From contig CBDCCX010000006.1 in NCBI GenBank assembly GCA_965215165.1, positions 930,001 to 994,000 on the forward strand: a stretch of 64,000 bases of DNA. The letters run 5' to 3'. This DNA is from JANQRZ01 sp965215165. GTDB taxonomy: Bacteria; Bacteroidota; Rhodothermia; Rhodothermales; JANQRZ01. The position numbers were made by a program, and so were the translations under genes. Below are positions 1-8,863 of the stretch, in pieces. Below the pieces are notes generated by a model. It was not told where the DNA came from. It searched no databases and saw only the letters and a list, made by a program, of their open reading frames with translations. Positions within the stretch are counted from its first letter, which is position 1, and each line of letters starts with the position of its first letter.

Positions 1-477
1 CTGGGTAGCGAGCACGAAGAACGGCTCCTCCAGCACGAACGTCTCGCCGCTGGCCGTGACGTGGTGCTCCTGCATGGCCTCGAGGAGCGCGGCCTGGGTC
101 TTGGGCGGCGTCCGGTTGACCTCGTCGGCGAGGATGACGTTCGAGAAGACCGGCCCGCGGACGAACTTGAAGACGCGCCGCCCGGTGTTCTTGTCCTCCT
201 CGATGATCTCGGTGCCGGTGATGTCGCTCGGCATCAGGTCCGGGGTGAACTGGATGCGGCTGAAGTCCAGGTCGAGCGCGTCGGCGAGCGTACGGATGAG
301 CAGCGTCTTGGCGAGGCCGGGGACGCCGACGAGCAGGCAGTGCCCACGCGCCAGCAGGCACACGATCACCCCGCGCACGACCTCGTCCTGCCCGACGATG
401 ACCTTGCCGATCTCGCTGCGCAGCCGCCCGTAGGCATCGTGGAGGGCGTCGGCAGCGGCGGGGTCGGAGGAAACCAT
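1..477 (-). CDS. MoxR-family AAA+ ATPase (N-terminal part, cut by window edge)
   Basis: The reverse strand reads a MoxR-type AAA+ ATPase of which only the first 159 residues are in the window. The P-loop GVPGLAKT lies near residue 53 and the Walker B region ILADEVNRTPPKTQAALLEA near residues 116-135; this NRxPxKxQ arrangement is diagnostic of MoxR proteins. Family members act as chaperone-like ATPases that mature metal-containing or von Willebrand-domain proteins, often encoded downstream. The ATG at 477 was chosen because it gives the usual N-terminus (MVSSDPAAADALHDAYGRL). The gene is the last visible member of the leftward prolyl isomerase operon, 58 bp behind the SurA-like gene. The family is certain; the client is unknown because the downstream genes lie outside the window. 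Confidence 0.93.
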   Translation of the reverse strand, partial: MVSSDPAAADALHDAYGRLRSEIGKVIVGQDEVVRGVIVCLLARGHCLLVGVPGLAKTLLIRTLADALDLDFSRIQFTPDLMPSDITGTEIIEEDKNTGRRVFKFVRGPVFSNVILADEVNRTPPKTQAALLEAMQEHHVTASGETFVLEEPFFVLATQ

Positions 478-535
478 GAGTCGATGGGTGATTTCGGATA
501 GGGGGTTCGGAGCGGAGACTTGGGAAAATCCAGAA

Positions 536-1879
536 TCACAAATCCAAACTCAAAAATTGCTCGTCTTTGATGGCGATGTAGACGTCGTCGCGGAGCTCTG
601 CGATCCACTCGGCCATCTCGCGCTGCCGTTTCTCCTGGAGGGCGAACTCCTCGATGAGCGGGTAGTCGGTCTCGAGGGTCATCGCGTGGGCCGGGGTGCG
701 CTTCTGCAGGAGGACGATGTGGTAGGCGTCGCGGCCGTCGAGGAGGTCGACCTCGGCCGGGCGGCTGACCTCGCCGATCTCGAGGGTGTCGATGGCGGCG
801 TGCCAGGCCGGGCTGAGGGCCTCGTAGCGGAGGTCGCGCTCGCCGGTCTGCGGGACGGTGACGTTGCCGCCGCGCGCGGCCGAGGTCTCGTCCTCGGAGA
901 AGGCCTTGGCGAGCCGGGGGAACGAGCCGCCGGCGAGCACCGAGTCGCGCACCACCGAGAGCGTGGCGAGCGCGGCGCTCGGGTCGGTCTGCGAGGCGTC
1001 GATGCGGACGAGCACGTGGTTGAAGTCGACCGCGTCGCCGAGGCGCTCGTTGAGGCGCATCACGTGGAAGCCGAACTGGGTCTCGAAGACCTGGCTCAGC
1101 TCGCCGGGCTCGAGCGTGGCGGCGATGGCCCCGAACTCGGGCACCAGGTCGCGGATGCCGACGCGCTCGTAGCGCCCGCCGCGCTGGGCGCTGCCGGGGT
1201 CCTCGGAGTAGCGCCCGGCCATCGCCTCGATGCTCGCGGCCCCGCTGGCGACGGAGTCGCGCACGGCGTCGATGGTGGCGCGGGCGGCGGCGCGGGCGCG
1301 CGGGTCGACGGCCGGGAAGCGGACGACGTGCGCGAGGCGGACTAGCTCGGGCACGGCCGGGAGCGAGTCCGCCGGAATCGCGCCGAACCACTGGCGGACC
1401 TCCTGCGGCGTGATGCGGATCTGGAAGTACTTGCGCCGCTGGAAGGTCTGGGCCAGGAGCTGGTCGCGGACCTGGTTGCGGAAGTCCTCCCGAATCTGGT
1501 TCACGCTGCGGCCGTAGAGCTCGACCACCTGCTCCTCGCCGCCGAGCTGGGCGATGAGGGCCTCGGTGCGCTGGTCGAGCGCGTCGTTGACCTCGTCCGG
1601 GGAGACGACGACCGTCGTGTCGCGCCCGGCGTGCTCGACGAACACCTCTTGGGTGATGAGGTCGTCGAGCGCCTGCCGCCGGGCGTCGTCGCCGACCGCC
1701 TGGCCGCGCGCGACCTGGAGCGCGAGCGCCTCGACGTCCGAGCGCAGGATCACCCGGCTCCCGACGACGGCGACGATGCCGTCGACCTCGCCGGTGGGCT
1801 GGGCCGAGGCGGGGCGGGGCACGAGGGCCGGGAGCAGGAGCGCCGGGAGTAGGAGCGCGAGCAGGCGGGAGACGGGCAT
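536..1879 (-). CDS. surA: SurA-like periplasmic peptidyl-prolyl isomerase
   Basis: This 447-residue protein has a cleavable signal peptide ending near PASAQ (residues 1-27), a SurA N-terminal chaperone region (about 30-170) and two parvulin modules (about 183-278 and 283-395), each with the GxFHV or GRDAYHIV strand typical of rotamases. SurA proteins chaperone outer-membrane proteins through the periplasm, and the length and domain order fit the family. It is the third gene of a leftward cluster of three isomerase-type proteins, following the 302-residue lipoprotein by 63 bp. Identification as SurA rather than another two-parvulin PrsA/PpiC protein rests on the N-terminal region and domain order. 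The second parvulin module is the more divergent, so it may be inactive. Confidence 0.88.
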   Translation of the reverse strand: MPVSRLLALLLPALLLPALVPRPASAQPTGEVDGIVAVVGSRVILRSDVEALALQVARGQAVGDDARRQALDDLITQEVFVEHAGRDTTVVVSPDEVNDALDQRTEALIAQLGGEEQVVELYGRSVNQIREDFRNQVRDQLLAQTFQRRKYFQIRITPQEVRQWFGAIPADSLPAVPELVRLAHVVRFPAVDPRARAAARATIDAVRDSVASGAASIEAMAGRYSEDPGSAQRGGRYERVGIRDLVPEFGAIAATLEPGELSQVFETQFGFHVMRLNERLGDAVDFNHVLVRIDASQTDPSAALATLSVVRDSVLAGGSFPRLAKAFSEDETSAARGGNVTVPQTGERDLRYEALSPAWHAAIDTLEIGEVSRPAEVDLLDGRDAYHIVLLQKRTPAHAMTLETDYPLIEEFALQEKRQREMAEWIAELRDDVYIAIKDEQFLSLDL

Positions 1880-1942
1880 AGACAGGAGCGGAGAAACGGT
1901 GGACGGTGCGGCGGTGTCAGCGGGGCGGTGCCGACGAGAAGG

Positions 1943-2851
1943 TCAACGAGACACGTCTCCGGCGACGCGGGCCGAGTCCGGCGGGGGGGCGGGCGACGCG
2001 GGTTCGCGGATTTCCAGCTCGCCGTCGGAGAGGGCGTTGTTGCGGAGCCGCTGCACGTGGCGCGCCACCATCTGCTTGCGCGACCCGATGGCGAGCTGCC
2101 GCCGCACCTCGTCCTCGATCCACGCGAGCTGCGGCTCGCTGCCGGCCGGGGCGCGGTCGAGGAGCTGGAGCACGACGAACGTCGAGTCGGCTTCGAGCAC
2201 CGACGAGATCTGGCCCGGTCCGAGCTGGCGGAGGGTCTGCCAGACGCTGGATTCGTCCGTGAGCAGGCGGCTCTCGGGCACGTAGGTGCGGCCGAGGCCA
2301 AGGGCGGTGGTCGTGTCGAGGGCGAAGGTGCGCGCGGCGACCTCCCAGAGCGAGTCCTGCTGGGCGCTCTGCATCGCCTGCTGCAAGGCCCGGCGGGCGG
2401 ACTGCGCCCGGTCGCGCGTGGCGGCCTCGACGAAGCGGACGCGGACGAAGGGCTCGCGCAGGCGCAGGCGCTCGCGGTTGTGCTCGAAGTAGGTGTCGAG
2501 CTCGGCCTGGCTGGCGGCGGCGGTCTCCTCGTCGTAGATCGAGGTCAGAAGCGCGGCGGCGAGCACGGCGCGCTCGTTCTCCTCGAGCTGGCGCTGCACG
2601 TCGGGCTGCTCGCGGAGGCCGCGCTCCTCGGCGGCGCGCGCCAGCAGCTCGGCCGTCACCCACTGCTCGATCACCTGCTGCCGGGCCGTCGCGCTGTCCA
2701 GCCCGGCCGGGGCCACGTCGAGCGCGGCGTCGAGGGCGTCCTCGGTGAGCGTCTCCTCGCCGACGCGCGCCACGAACGTGCCGGGCACCGGCGGCGGCGC
2801 GGACTCGCACGCTGCCAGGGCGACGAGGAGGAGGAGGGCGAGGCGGGGCAT
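1943..2851 (-). CDS. SurA/PrsA-like chaperone lipoprotein
   Basis: This 302-residue protein starts MPRLALLLLVALAACES, a lipoprotein signal peptide with the lipobox LAAC, so it is probably membrane-anchored in the periplasm. The rest is a long helical SurA_N-like region (VARVGEETLTEDALDAAL and onward) and a weakly conserved parvulin-like segment near residues 135-240. The ATG at 2851 was preferred over an in-frame upstream ATG at 2929, because the upstream stretch only translates a 15-bp tandem repeat and would bury the signal peptide. It sits between two clearer isomerases in one leftward operon and probably shares their job in outer-membrane protein folding. No strong rotamase active site is visible, so it may act purely as a chaperone. 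Confidence 0.8.
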   Translation of the reverse strand: MPRLALLLLVALAACESAPPPVPGTFVARVGEETLTEDALDAALDVAPAGLDSATARQQVIEQWVTAELLARAAEERGLREQPDVQRQLEENERAVLAAALLTSIYDEETAAASQAELDTYFEHNRERLRLREPFVRVRFVEAATRDRAQSARRALQQAMQSAQQDSLWEVAARTFALDTTTALGLGRTYVPESRLLTDESSVWQTLRQLGPGQISSVLEADSTFVVLQLLDRAPAGSEPQLAWIEDEVRRQLAIGSRKQMVARHVQRLRNNALSDGELEIREPASPAPPPDSARVAGDVSR

Positions 2852-2852
2852 G

Positions 2853-2882
2853 GCAGGCGGAAAGCGAGCAGGCGGAAAGCGA
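2853..2882. repeat. 15-bp tandem duplication just upstream of a start codon
   Basis: The unit gcaggcggaaagcga occurs twice in perfect tandem. It lies immediately 5' of the start codon of the leftward lipoprotein gene at 2851 and so separates that gene from any upstream ribosome-binding site. It belongs to a family of 14-18 bp tandem duplications at gene ends in this window. Confidence 0.9.
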
Positions 2883-2966
2883 GAGGGGAGCCGCCTGCGT
2901 GTCCGGTGGCTCCCCTCTCCCATACGCAACGGCGGACAGGGTTATTGCATCGACGGTACTGCGACG

Positions 2967-5027
2967 TTACTGCATCGACATCGACTCGGCCGCCTCGTCC
3001 ATCATCCCGGCCTCGCCCTCGAAGGCGAAGCGGAGCGGGGCGGGGAACAGCTCGGCCCCGTAGGTCGCCCGGAGGCGCTCGCGGAGGCGCTCGTCGAGCA
3101 CGTCCTGGTAGTCGGCGACGACCTGGGCGCGGGCCTCATCGAAGGCCATCGGGCGCGGCGGCTCGACGGCGTCGAGGTAGAGAATCGCCTGGCGGCTCTG
3201 GTAGGGGAGGACGGCGGTCCGCTGGCCGACGTTGAGCACGCGGGCGTCGTCGAAGATCGTGGCTGCCCCGCCGCCGGTGGGCTGGCTGTTGACGAAGACG
3301 GTGTCGATCTGCACGACCTGCTCCGCGCCCTCGACCATCGCCTCGATCTGGGCCGGGGTCTGCCCCGCGTCGAGCGCCGAGGCGACGACCTGGAGCAGCG
3401 AGTCGTTGCGGCTGTAGAAGCCGACCACGCGGCGGCGCTCGGGGAACTGGTAGTCCGCCGTGTGGGCGGCGTAGTGGTCCATCAGCGCGAGCGAGTCCCG
3501 CGAGGCGGCGTTCCAGACCGAGTCCTCGGAGATGCGGAAGAGCAGCACGCCGTCGGCGTAGTCCTCCATGATGCGCCGGAACTCGGGGTCGCGGTCCTCG
3601 AGGCGGAGCGCGGCCAGCTCCACGGCCTGCTCGTTGAGGAAGTCGTCGGCGAGCGTGAGGAGCTGGGCCGGCTGGTCGGCCCCGGGCGAGGGCCGGGACT
3701 GGCGGATGTAGGAGGCGAGCTCGCCGAGCGTGTAGGTCGAGTCGCCGACCGTGGCGAAGGGCTCGGCCTCGGCCTCGCCGAAGTTCTGGGTGGCGGCGAG
3801 GAAGATCAGGCTGTCCGGCGCGAAGGGGGACGTGGCGCGGAAGACGGCGGCGGTGTCGAGCCGGCCGCCGACCTCGGCGCGGAAGGCGCGGCCGACGGCC
3901 TGGCGGCGGACGGCGGTGCGCGGCAGGCGCTCGGCGGTCTGCTTCAGCTCGGGGTAGGCCTCCTCGTAGGTCTCGCGCGCCTTGCGGCCCGTGAGCTGGA
4001 TGACGTGGTAGCCGAAGCGCGTCTCGACCACGTCGGAGACGTCGCCGACGCTCTCGAGGTCGTAGGCGGCGTTCGCGAACGGCTCGACCATCCGCGAGCG
4101 GGCGAAGAAGCCGAGGTCACCGCCCTGCTGCCCCGAGCCCTCGTCGTCGGAGTACTGACGGGCGAGCGCCGCGAAGTCCTCGCCGGCTAGGACGCGCGCG
4201 CGGAGCGACTCGGCGAGCGCGCGGGCCTCGGCCGAGTCGGCGGCCGTGGCCTCGGGCGCGAGGCGGATCAGGATGTGCGAGGCCTGGATCTCGGGCTCGG
4301 CCATGCGGCGGTCGCTGACCTCGAGGAAGTGGTAGCCGAAGCGCGTGCGGAAGACCGGCGAGACCTCGCCGACGGGCGTGCCGTAGGCTTGGTCCTCGAA
4401 GGCCTGGATCATCCGCCCCCCGGAGAAATAGCCGAGATCGCCCTGGTTGCGCTCGGCGGACGGGTCCTCGGAGTTGCGCACCGCGATGTCGGCGAAGGCG
4501 GTCCCGGCCAGGACCGAGTCGCGGAGCGCCGTGATCCGCTGGTAGGCGGCGAGGGTGTCCTCGGGCGCGGCGTTCTCGTCGACGCGGATGAGGACGTGGG
4601 CCGCGCGGATTTCCTCCTCCTGCTTCTTGTACAGATCGCGCGTGATGTCCTCGAGCACCTCGCGCTCGACGAGGTACGGCTTGGCGAGCTGCGCGCGGTA
4701 GTCGTTGACCTCAGCGACGAGGGCCGAGTCGCGGTCGAGGCCGAGGTCGCGGGCCTGCCGGACCTTGAGGCGGAAGTCGACGTAGCGCGTCAGGAAGTCG
4801 GCGTAGGCCGGCAGCGAGTCGGCGGCGGCGGCGGCGCGGCCGCCGACGGTGCGGGCGTAGCGCTCCTCGAACTCGCCGAGCGTCATCGTCTCGCCCGCGA
4901 ACACGGCGACGGGCTGCTCGTCGGCGGGGAGGTCGGAGAGGCTGGGGCCGGACGAGCAGCCCACGGCGAGGCCGGCGAGCAGGGCGACGGCGAGAGCAGG
5001 GAGGAGGGCAGAGCGGAAGCGCGGCAT
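2967..5027 (-). CDS. Two-parvulin peptidyl-prolyl isomerase lipoprotein
   Basis: This 686-residue protein begins with a lipoprotein signal (MPRFRSALLPALAVALLAG followed by the lipobox LAVGC) and a helical N-terminal region. Two well-conserved parvulin domains follow, near residues 135-240 (AAHVLIRVDE, FGYHFLEV) and 250-355 (ASHILIRLAP, FGYHVIQL). The C-terminal third looks like a further SurA-type helical/rotamase-like region. Its likely job is folding or quality control of outer-membrane and secreted proteins from the periplasmic face. It is the promoter-proximal gene of the leftward cluster and is divergent from the ECF sigma factor gene, with 223 bp between them. Its 3' end is partly repeated just downstream (14 bp, 13 matching, at 2941-2954 and 2966-2979). 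Confidence 0.9.
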   Translation of the reverse strand: MPRFRSALLPALAVALLAGLAVGCSSGPSLSDLPADEQPVAVFAGETMTLGEFEERYARTVGGRAAAAADSLPAYADFLTRYVDFRLKVRQARDLGLDRDSALVAEVNDYRAQLAKPYLVEREVLEDITRDLYKKQEEEIRAAHVLIRVDENAAPEDTLAAYQRITALRDSVLAGTAFADIAVRNSEDPSAERNQGDLGYFSGGRMIQAFEDQAYGTPVGEVSPVFRTRFGYHFLEVSDRRMAEPEIQASHILIRLAPEATAADSAEARALAESLRARVLAGEDFAALARQYSDDEGSGQQGGDLGFFARSRMVEPFANAAYDLESVGDVSDVVETRFGYHVIQLTGRKARETYEEAYPELKQTAERLPRTAVRRQAVGRAFRAEVGGRLDTAAVFRATSPFAPDSLIFLAATQNFGEAEAEPFATVGDSTYTLGELASYIRQSRPSPGADQPAQLLTLADDFLNEQAVELAALRLEDRDPEFRRIMEDYADGVLLFRISEDSVWNAASRDSLALMDHYAAHTADYQFPERRRVVGFYSRNDSLLQVVASALDAGQTPAQIEAMVEGAEQVVQIDTVFVNSQPTGGGAATIFDDARVLNVGQRTAVLPYQSRQAILYLDAVEPPRPMAFDEARAQVVADYQDVLDERLRERLRATYGAELFPAPLRFAFEGEAGMMDEAAESMSMQ

Positions 5028-5204
5028 AGCGAGACGGTAAGAGGTCGGAATCGGTCGGGGCAGAACAGCGTGCGAAGCTACGCCGCCCCGCCCCGTCTGC
5101 CGGCCGGCCGAGGGTAAAGCAACGGCGAAAACGGGAAGGGAGGACCGAGGAGGAGGGGAGCTCTACGTCTCCCCGCGCCGACCCCGGCCGCGCAACCTCG
5201 CCGA

Positions 5205-5231
5205 GCAACTTTCGCTCGGGTCCCGTGTCTA
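5205..5231 (+). promoter_or_regulatory. Candidate ECF-type promoter for the sigma/anti-sigma pair
   Basis: GCAAC (5205-5209) and GTCTA (5227-5231) are separated by 17 bp, close to the generic GGAAC-N16/17-GTCTA pattern of many ECF sigma factors, and lie 19 bp before the sigma factor start. Autoregulation would be typical for this family. This is a pattern match only. Confidence 0.35.
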
Positions 5232-5250
5232 CCTCCAAACCCCGCTGCTC

Positions 5251-5856
5251 ATGGACCCGGACGACCGCGCCCTCATCGAAGCATTCCAGGCGGGCGACGA
5301 GTTTGCCTTCGTCGCGCTCTACAACCGCTACAAGTCCCCCGTCTTCGCGTTCTGCGCCAAGATGCTGCTGGACCGGGCGGCGGCGGAGGACGTGCTCCAG
5401 GAAACCTTCGTCCGGGTCTACGAGAACCGCGAGCGGCTGACGCGGCCCGGCTCGTTCAAGGCGTGGCTCTTCACGATCGCCCGCAACCAGTGCCTGAACC
5501 ACCTGCGCCGCGCCGGCCGGCAGGTGCCCCTCGGCGACGCCCTCGGCGGCGCGGAGCCCGTCGCCTCGGGCGGCACCCCGTTCTCCCACCTCCTCAAGAG
5601 CGAGCAGGTCGCGCTCGTCAACGACTCCCTCGGCCGGCTCAGCCCGGAGTACCGCGAGGTGCTCGTGCTGCGCGAGTACCAGAACCTGAGCTACGACGAA
5701 ATCGCCGCCGTGACGCGCAACACGGTCTCGTCGGTCAAGAGCCGCCTCTTCAAAGCCCGCCGCAAGCTCGGCAGCTTCCTCCGCCCGCTCCTCGAGAGCG
5801 AGGCCGCCTCCAGCGAGGCCGCCGCTTCGCCTCCCGCCCCCCGTCTCCCGCAATGA
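5251..5856 (+). CDS. ECF-family RNA polymerase sigma factor
   Basis: This 201-residue protein has sigma-70 region 2 at about residues 12-85 (DEFAFVALYNRYKSPVFAFC, then DVLQETFVRVYENRE and LFTIARNQCLNHLRR). Region 4 lies at about 125-180 (LSPEYREVLVLREYQNLSYDEIA, then VSSVKSRLFKARRKL) and has a helix-turn-helix. Size and the lack of regions 1 and 3 place it in the extracytoplasmic-function class. Its stop overlaps the start of the anti-sigma gene (ATGA at 5853-5856), so the two are translationally coupled. A candidate ECF promoter precedes it. The stimulus is unknown; divergence from an envelope-folding operon makes envelope stress a reasonable guess. Confidence 0.93.
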   Translation: MDPDDRALIEAFQAGDEFAFVALYNRYKSPVFAFCAKMLLDRAAAEDVLQETFVRVYENRERLTRPGSFKAWLFTIARNQCLNHLRRAGRQVPLGDALGGAEPVASGGTPFSHLLKSEQVALVNDSLGRLSPEYREVLVLREYQNLSYDEIAAVTRNTVSSVKSRLFKARRKLGSFLRPLLESEAASSEAAASPPAPRLPQ

Positions 5857-6302
5857 CGCTACGCACCGAAGAGCTGCTCAACCTCTACCTCGACGGCGAG
5901 CTGCCGCTCGACCAGCAGGGCGACCTGTTCGCCAGCCTGGCCGAGGACCGCGCGGCGCGCGCGCAGTTCAACGCCCTGATGGCCTTCCGCCTGGCGACGC
6001 GCCTCGACGCCAACCCCGTCGCCCCGGCCGTGGACGAGGCCCTCTTCCAGCGGATCGACGGGCTGCGGGCCGGGCCGGGCCGCAACCGCGCCGAGGACCG
6101 GGAGCCGGTGCGCGTGCTCCGCCGCCGGGTGACGGTCGGGACGGCGCTCGCGCTCGTCGCGCTCGTCGCGGCGCTCGGCGTGCTCTGGCCCAGCCCACCG
6201 CCGGCCGAGACGGTGCGGCTCGTCTCGGTCGAGCACGCCGAGCCGGTCTACGTCATCTACCCCGGCGTGACGGTCGAGGACGATACGCTCGAAGAGCGAT
6301 AG
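5853..6302 (+). CDS. Anti-sigma factor, single-pass membrane protein
   Basis: This 149-residue protein overlaps the sigma factor stop by 4 bp. Its N-terminal part (LRTEELLNLYLDGELP, then DLFASLAEDRAARAQFNAL) resembles the ASD/zinc-finger-like anti-sigma fold without the HxxxCxxC zinc ligands. One membrane helix lies near residues 89-108 (VGTALALVALVAALGVLWP), followed by about 40 extracytoplasmic residues ending in YVIYPGVTVEDDTLEER. Coupling to an ECF gene and this topology make an anti-sigma role likely. The last 75 bp or so of this gene recur almost unchanged 3.85 kb downstream (10051-10125). Confidence 0.8.
   Translation: MTLRTEELLNLYLDGELPLDQQGDLFASLAEDRAARAQFNALMAFRLATRLDANPVAPAVDEALFQRIDGLRAGPGRNRAEDREPVRVLRRRVTVGTALALVALVAALGVLWPSPPPAETVRLVSVEHAEPVYVIYPGVTVEDDTLEER
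6201..6275 (+). repeat. Copy 1 of a 75-bp direct repeat (anti-sigma 3' end)
   Basis: This stretch matches 10051-10125 at about 72 of 75 positions by eye, in the same orientation and with an offset of exactly 3850 bp. Here it is part of the intact anti-sigma gene. Both copies are followed by a stop codon and then by the 3' end of a convergent sorting-domain gene. Confidence 0.92.
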
Positions 6303-6328
6303 CTCGAAGGGCAGTAGAACATCGAAAC

Positions 6329-6354
6329 GGCCCCGCCGGAGCATCGGCGGGGCC
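6329..6354 (+). terminator. Hairpin after the anti-sigma gene
   Basis: A perfect 10-bp GC-rich stem (GGCCCCGCCG at 6329-6338 and its complement at 6345-6354) with a 6-nt loop begins 26 bp after the anti-sigma stop. There is no obvious T-tract, so it may be a Rho-independent terminator of weak form or a bidirectional barrier between convergent genes. Confidence 0.55.
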
Positions 6355-6373
6355 TCGCTGCTTCGCAACGTCG

Positions 6374-6470
6374 GCTAGCGCAGCAGGTTCGCTAGCGCAG
6401 CAGGTTCGCTAGCGCAGCAGGTTCGCTAGCGCAGCAGGTTCGCTAGCGCAGCAGGTTCGCTAGCGCAGCA
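6374..6470. repeat. 17-bp tandem repeat, 5.7 copies, at the 3' end of a gene
   Basis: The unit gctagcgcagcaggttc is repeated five times perfectly (6374-6458), and a sixth partial copy (6459-6470) merges into the last codons and TAG stop of the leftward subtilisin-like gene. In gene orientation each unit contains the terminal leucine-arginine-stop codons, so the array is an amplified gene end. Confidence 0.97.
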
Positions 6471-8824
6471 CGGTCACGCGCTGCGTCCGGACCGACGATC
6501 CCGCCGTGAGCCGGACGACGTAGACCCCACTCGGCAGCCGCGAGGCGTCGAAGCTCGCGCTATGCCATCCCGCCTCTGCTGGACCGTCGGCGAGGCGGGC
6601 GACCTCGCGCCCGAGCGCGTCGTAGACCGCGAGGGTTACGTCGGCCCGCCCTGGTAAACCGAAGCGCACCGCCGTGGCCGAGGCGAACGGGTTCGGGAAG
6701 GCGGACAAGGACACCTCGCCGGGCCGCGCGCGGCTCGCTGCCGTGCCGGCATCGGTCTGCGGCGCGCCGTCCTCCGCCCGTAGCTCATCCGAAGAACCGC
6801 CCTCGGGCCGGTTGGAGCCTACGGTGACCACGTAGCCGTGCGTGCGCTTGGTTCCGCCGCCGTCGGTAACGACGAGGGCGAGTTCGATCTGGCCGCCGGG
6901 GCTGAACTGCGTGGTGAGCCGGCGGCTGGTGGCGGCGAGTTGGAAGTCGCCGCCGCATTGGGGGCCGGCCTGGGTGCAGTAGCCGTTGTCGTCGGGAAAG
7001 CAGTTGGCGGGGCAGTCGGGGGTGACGTAGCGCTTGTGCCAGCGGTAGGAGTAGGGGGTGGTGCCGCCGGAGGGGTTGGAGTCCCAGGTGGCTCTCTGGC
7101 CGACGCCGACCGAGGCGGGTCCGTCGATGTAGGCCGAAAACGGTGCGGGCGGCGGTGTCACTTGAGAACCTGCTACCGTGTAGGCGACGGTGAAGTCTTG
7201 AGGGCGCTTAGGAACGCTTCCCCTTCCCAGTAGTCCAGGCCTTACGTCATAGAAACTCGCATCCCAGTAGAACCCTTCGATCTCAAAGCCCTCGGCAGAT
7301 GCCGAAGTTATGCTGAGTGACTTCACGAAGGGGTCGTACCGCGTATACCAGTTGTTGCTGTTGTACCACCACATATTGTCAGTGCCATCACTCTCGGCCC
7401 ACCGGACGAAAACATCGGGTGCGGAGGAAGGGGAGATGGAAGATGGAAAGTCGATACGGGCCGTAAACCGGCGCAATTTCCCCGTGGTCAGGGTGCAGTA
7501 CCCCGGCCCGTTGTAGAAGCGGCAGAAGCCCTGTAGCTCTACCAGGTCAGTGAAGTACAGGTCATCGGTGAGAACCGTGACCCCGGAGGAGGTCTCACGG
7601 GCGAACTCGTTATCCCGGACGTAGCGGAGCGCCTCGCCTGCGTCCACGGCCCCCGCTCCCGTTGCCTCGTCGAAGCCCGCCGTGCCAGCGTCCGTCGCGG
7701 TGAGGCGGAGGATACCCTCGATCTCCTCGCCGGTGAGGTCCGGCTTCTCTGCTTTGAGCAGTCCTGCTACGCCGCCGACGATAGCAGCAGCCGGAGCCGT
7801 TCCCTCGAACGTCATGTATGCGTCATTAGCATCGCCACTTAGTCCGACGACGCCCTCGGCATACCCTGCCACGTCCACAAACGGGCTGGGAAGCGTCCCA
7901 CTCCATGCAAGGAGTTCACCGGCCGAACCTTCTACGACTCCACCGACGCCAACGCTGTACTTCCCGACCCGGTTGGGGGTGTAACCTTCGAGCGGGTTCC
8001 ACCCGTCCACGGCGTCGCCAGCCGGAGCTACGATGACAGCGTCGTCCTCAATGGCGGCGTTGATGACGGCACCGCGGAGGAGGCTGAGCGGGTTCGGTGG
8101 GCTGGCGCACCCGCTTCCGAAGCAGAGCGCATCGAAGATGGTGTTAGCGGTCTGCCGAACCTCGCCGGCGAAGAACGCGCGCTGGCCCGGCGGGAGCGAA
8201 GGGTTCGGCCAAGAGACGGCCAGGGTGGTAGTGTTGATCGTCGTCGTAGGGAATCCGTTCGCCGCTGCGGTTGGGAGGCCGTACTCGAACAGATGCACGT
8301 CGGCCCCATCGGAGCGCGCCTCGCTCACGCGCTGGCTGAACGTGTCGAGGTCGAGGTAGAACCGCTCGGTACCTCCGGTGTCGTTCGTGAATTCAAGGAT
8401 GTTGTTGGGGTTGTCACCAGTCTGCGCGTTGCGGAGCACGCTGTACGAGCGGAGCATCGCCTGCCGGTCAATGCCCGCGATCCCGATCCCGTTATTGGTG
8501 TTGGCAGCAGCTACACCGGCCATCTCGGTGGCGAATCCGAACTCCGGGCGGATGGCAGCCCCGCGCGGCGAGAGCGTGCGCCCGCTGAGGTCATTGTGTG
8601 TTTGTCGGAACCCCACGAGGGAGTGCAACGGCAACGAGGGTACTCGACGAGCCAGTCGTCACGGCCCACGCCTCGTCCACATCGTGAACGTCGAAGAGGT
8701 ATTGCTGCTGCCCGACGAGCGGGTCGTTGGTCTGCTGGGCGTGTACCGCAGGTGTAGAAGCGAGGGCCAACACCGCAAGGAAACTGTACGGGAGAAACCG
8801 ACTGATAGTGGAACGGAGCGTCAT
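6460..8824 (-). pseudogene. Subtilisin-like sorting-domain protein, frameshifted and catalytically degenerate
   Basis: The gene starts at 8824 (MTLRSTISRFLPYSFLAVLA, a signal peptide) and needs one +1 shift at a run of four G (8611-8614 on the plus strand) to join the 724-codon downstream frame; the joined product would be 787 residues. A subtilisin S8 fold is recognisable, but all three catalytic blocks are altered. The Asp block reads VAVALPRG instead of VAVIDTG. The His block reads FGFATEMAGV instead of GHGTHVAG. The Ser block reads GTAPAAAIVGG instead of GTSMAAPHVAG. Cysteine-containing beta modules follow, then a Por-type sorting domain (AFPNPF, ALGREVARL, LPSGVYVVRL). The frameshift may be real or a sequencing error; loss of the catalytic residues does not depend on it. 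It may be a secreted binding protein rather than a protease. Confidence 0.75.
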
Positions 8825-8863
8825 GAGGATTGAGGTCGTGGTGGTGAGCAGAAGCGAACGATT

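Noticed and set aside
536..560. Degenerate A/C-rich short repeats shared with 43661-43696
   Set aside because: The similarity is only low-complexity atccaaa-type runs. The copy here is partly the 3' end of the surA-like gene.
8491..8505. CCGTTATTG inside the subtilisin-like gene as a ninth 12-mer copy
   Set aside because: Only the first nine bases match, and they encode a normal family segment (NTNNGIGI), so this is likely chance.
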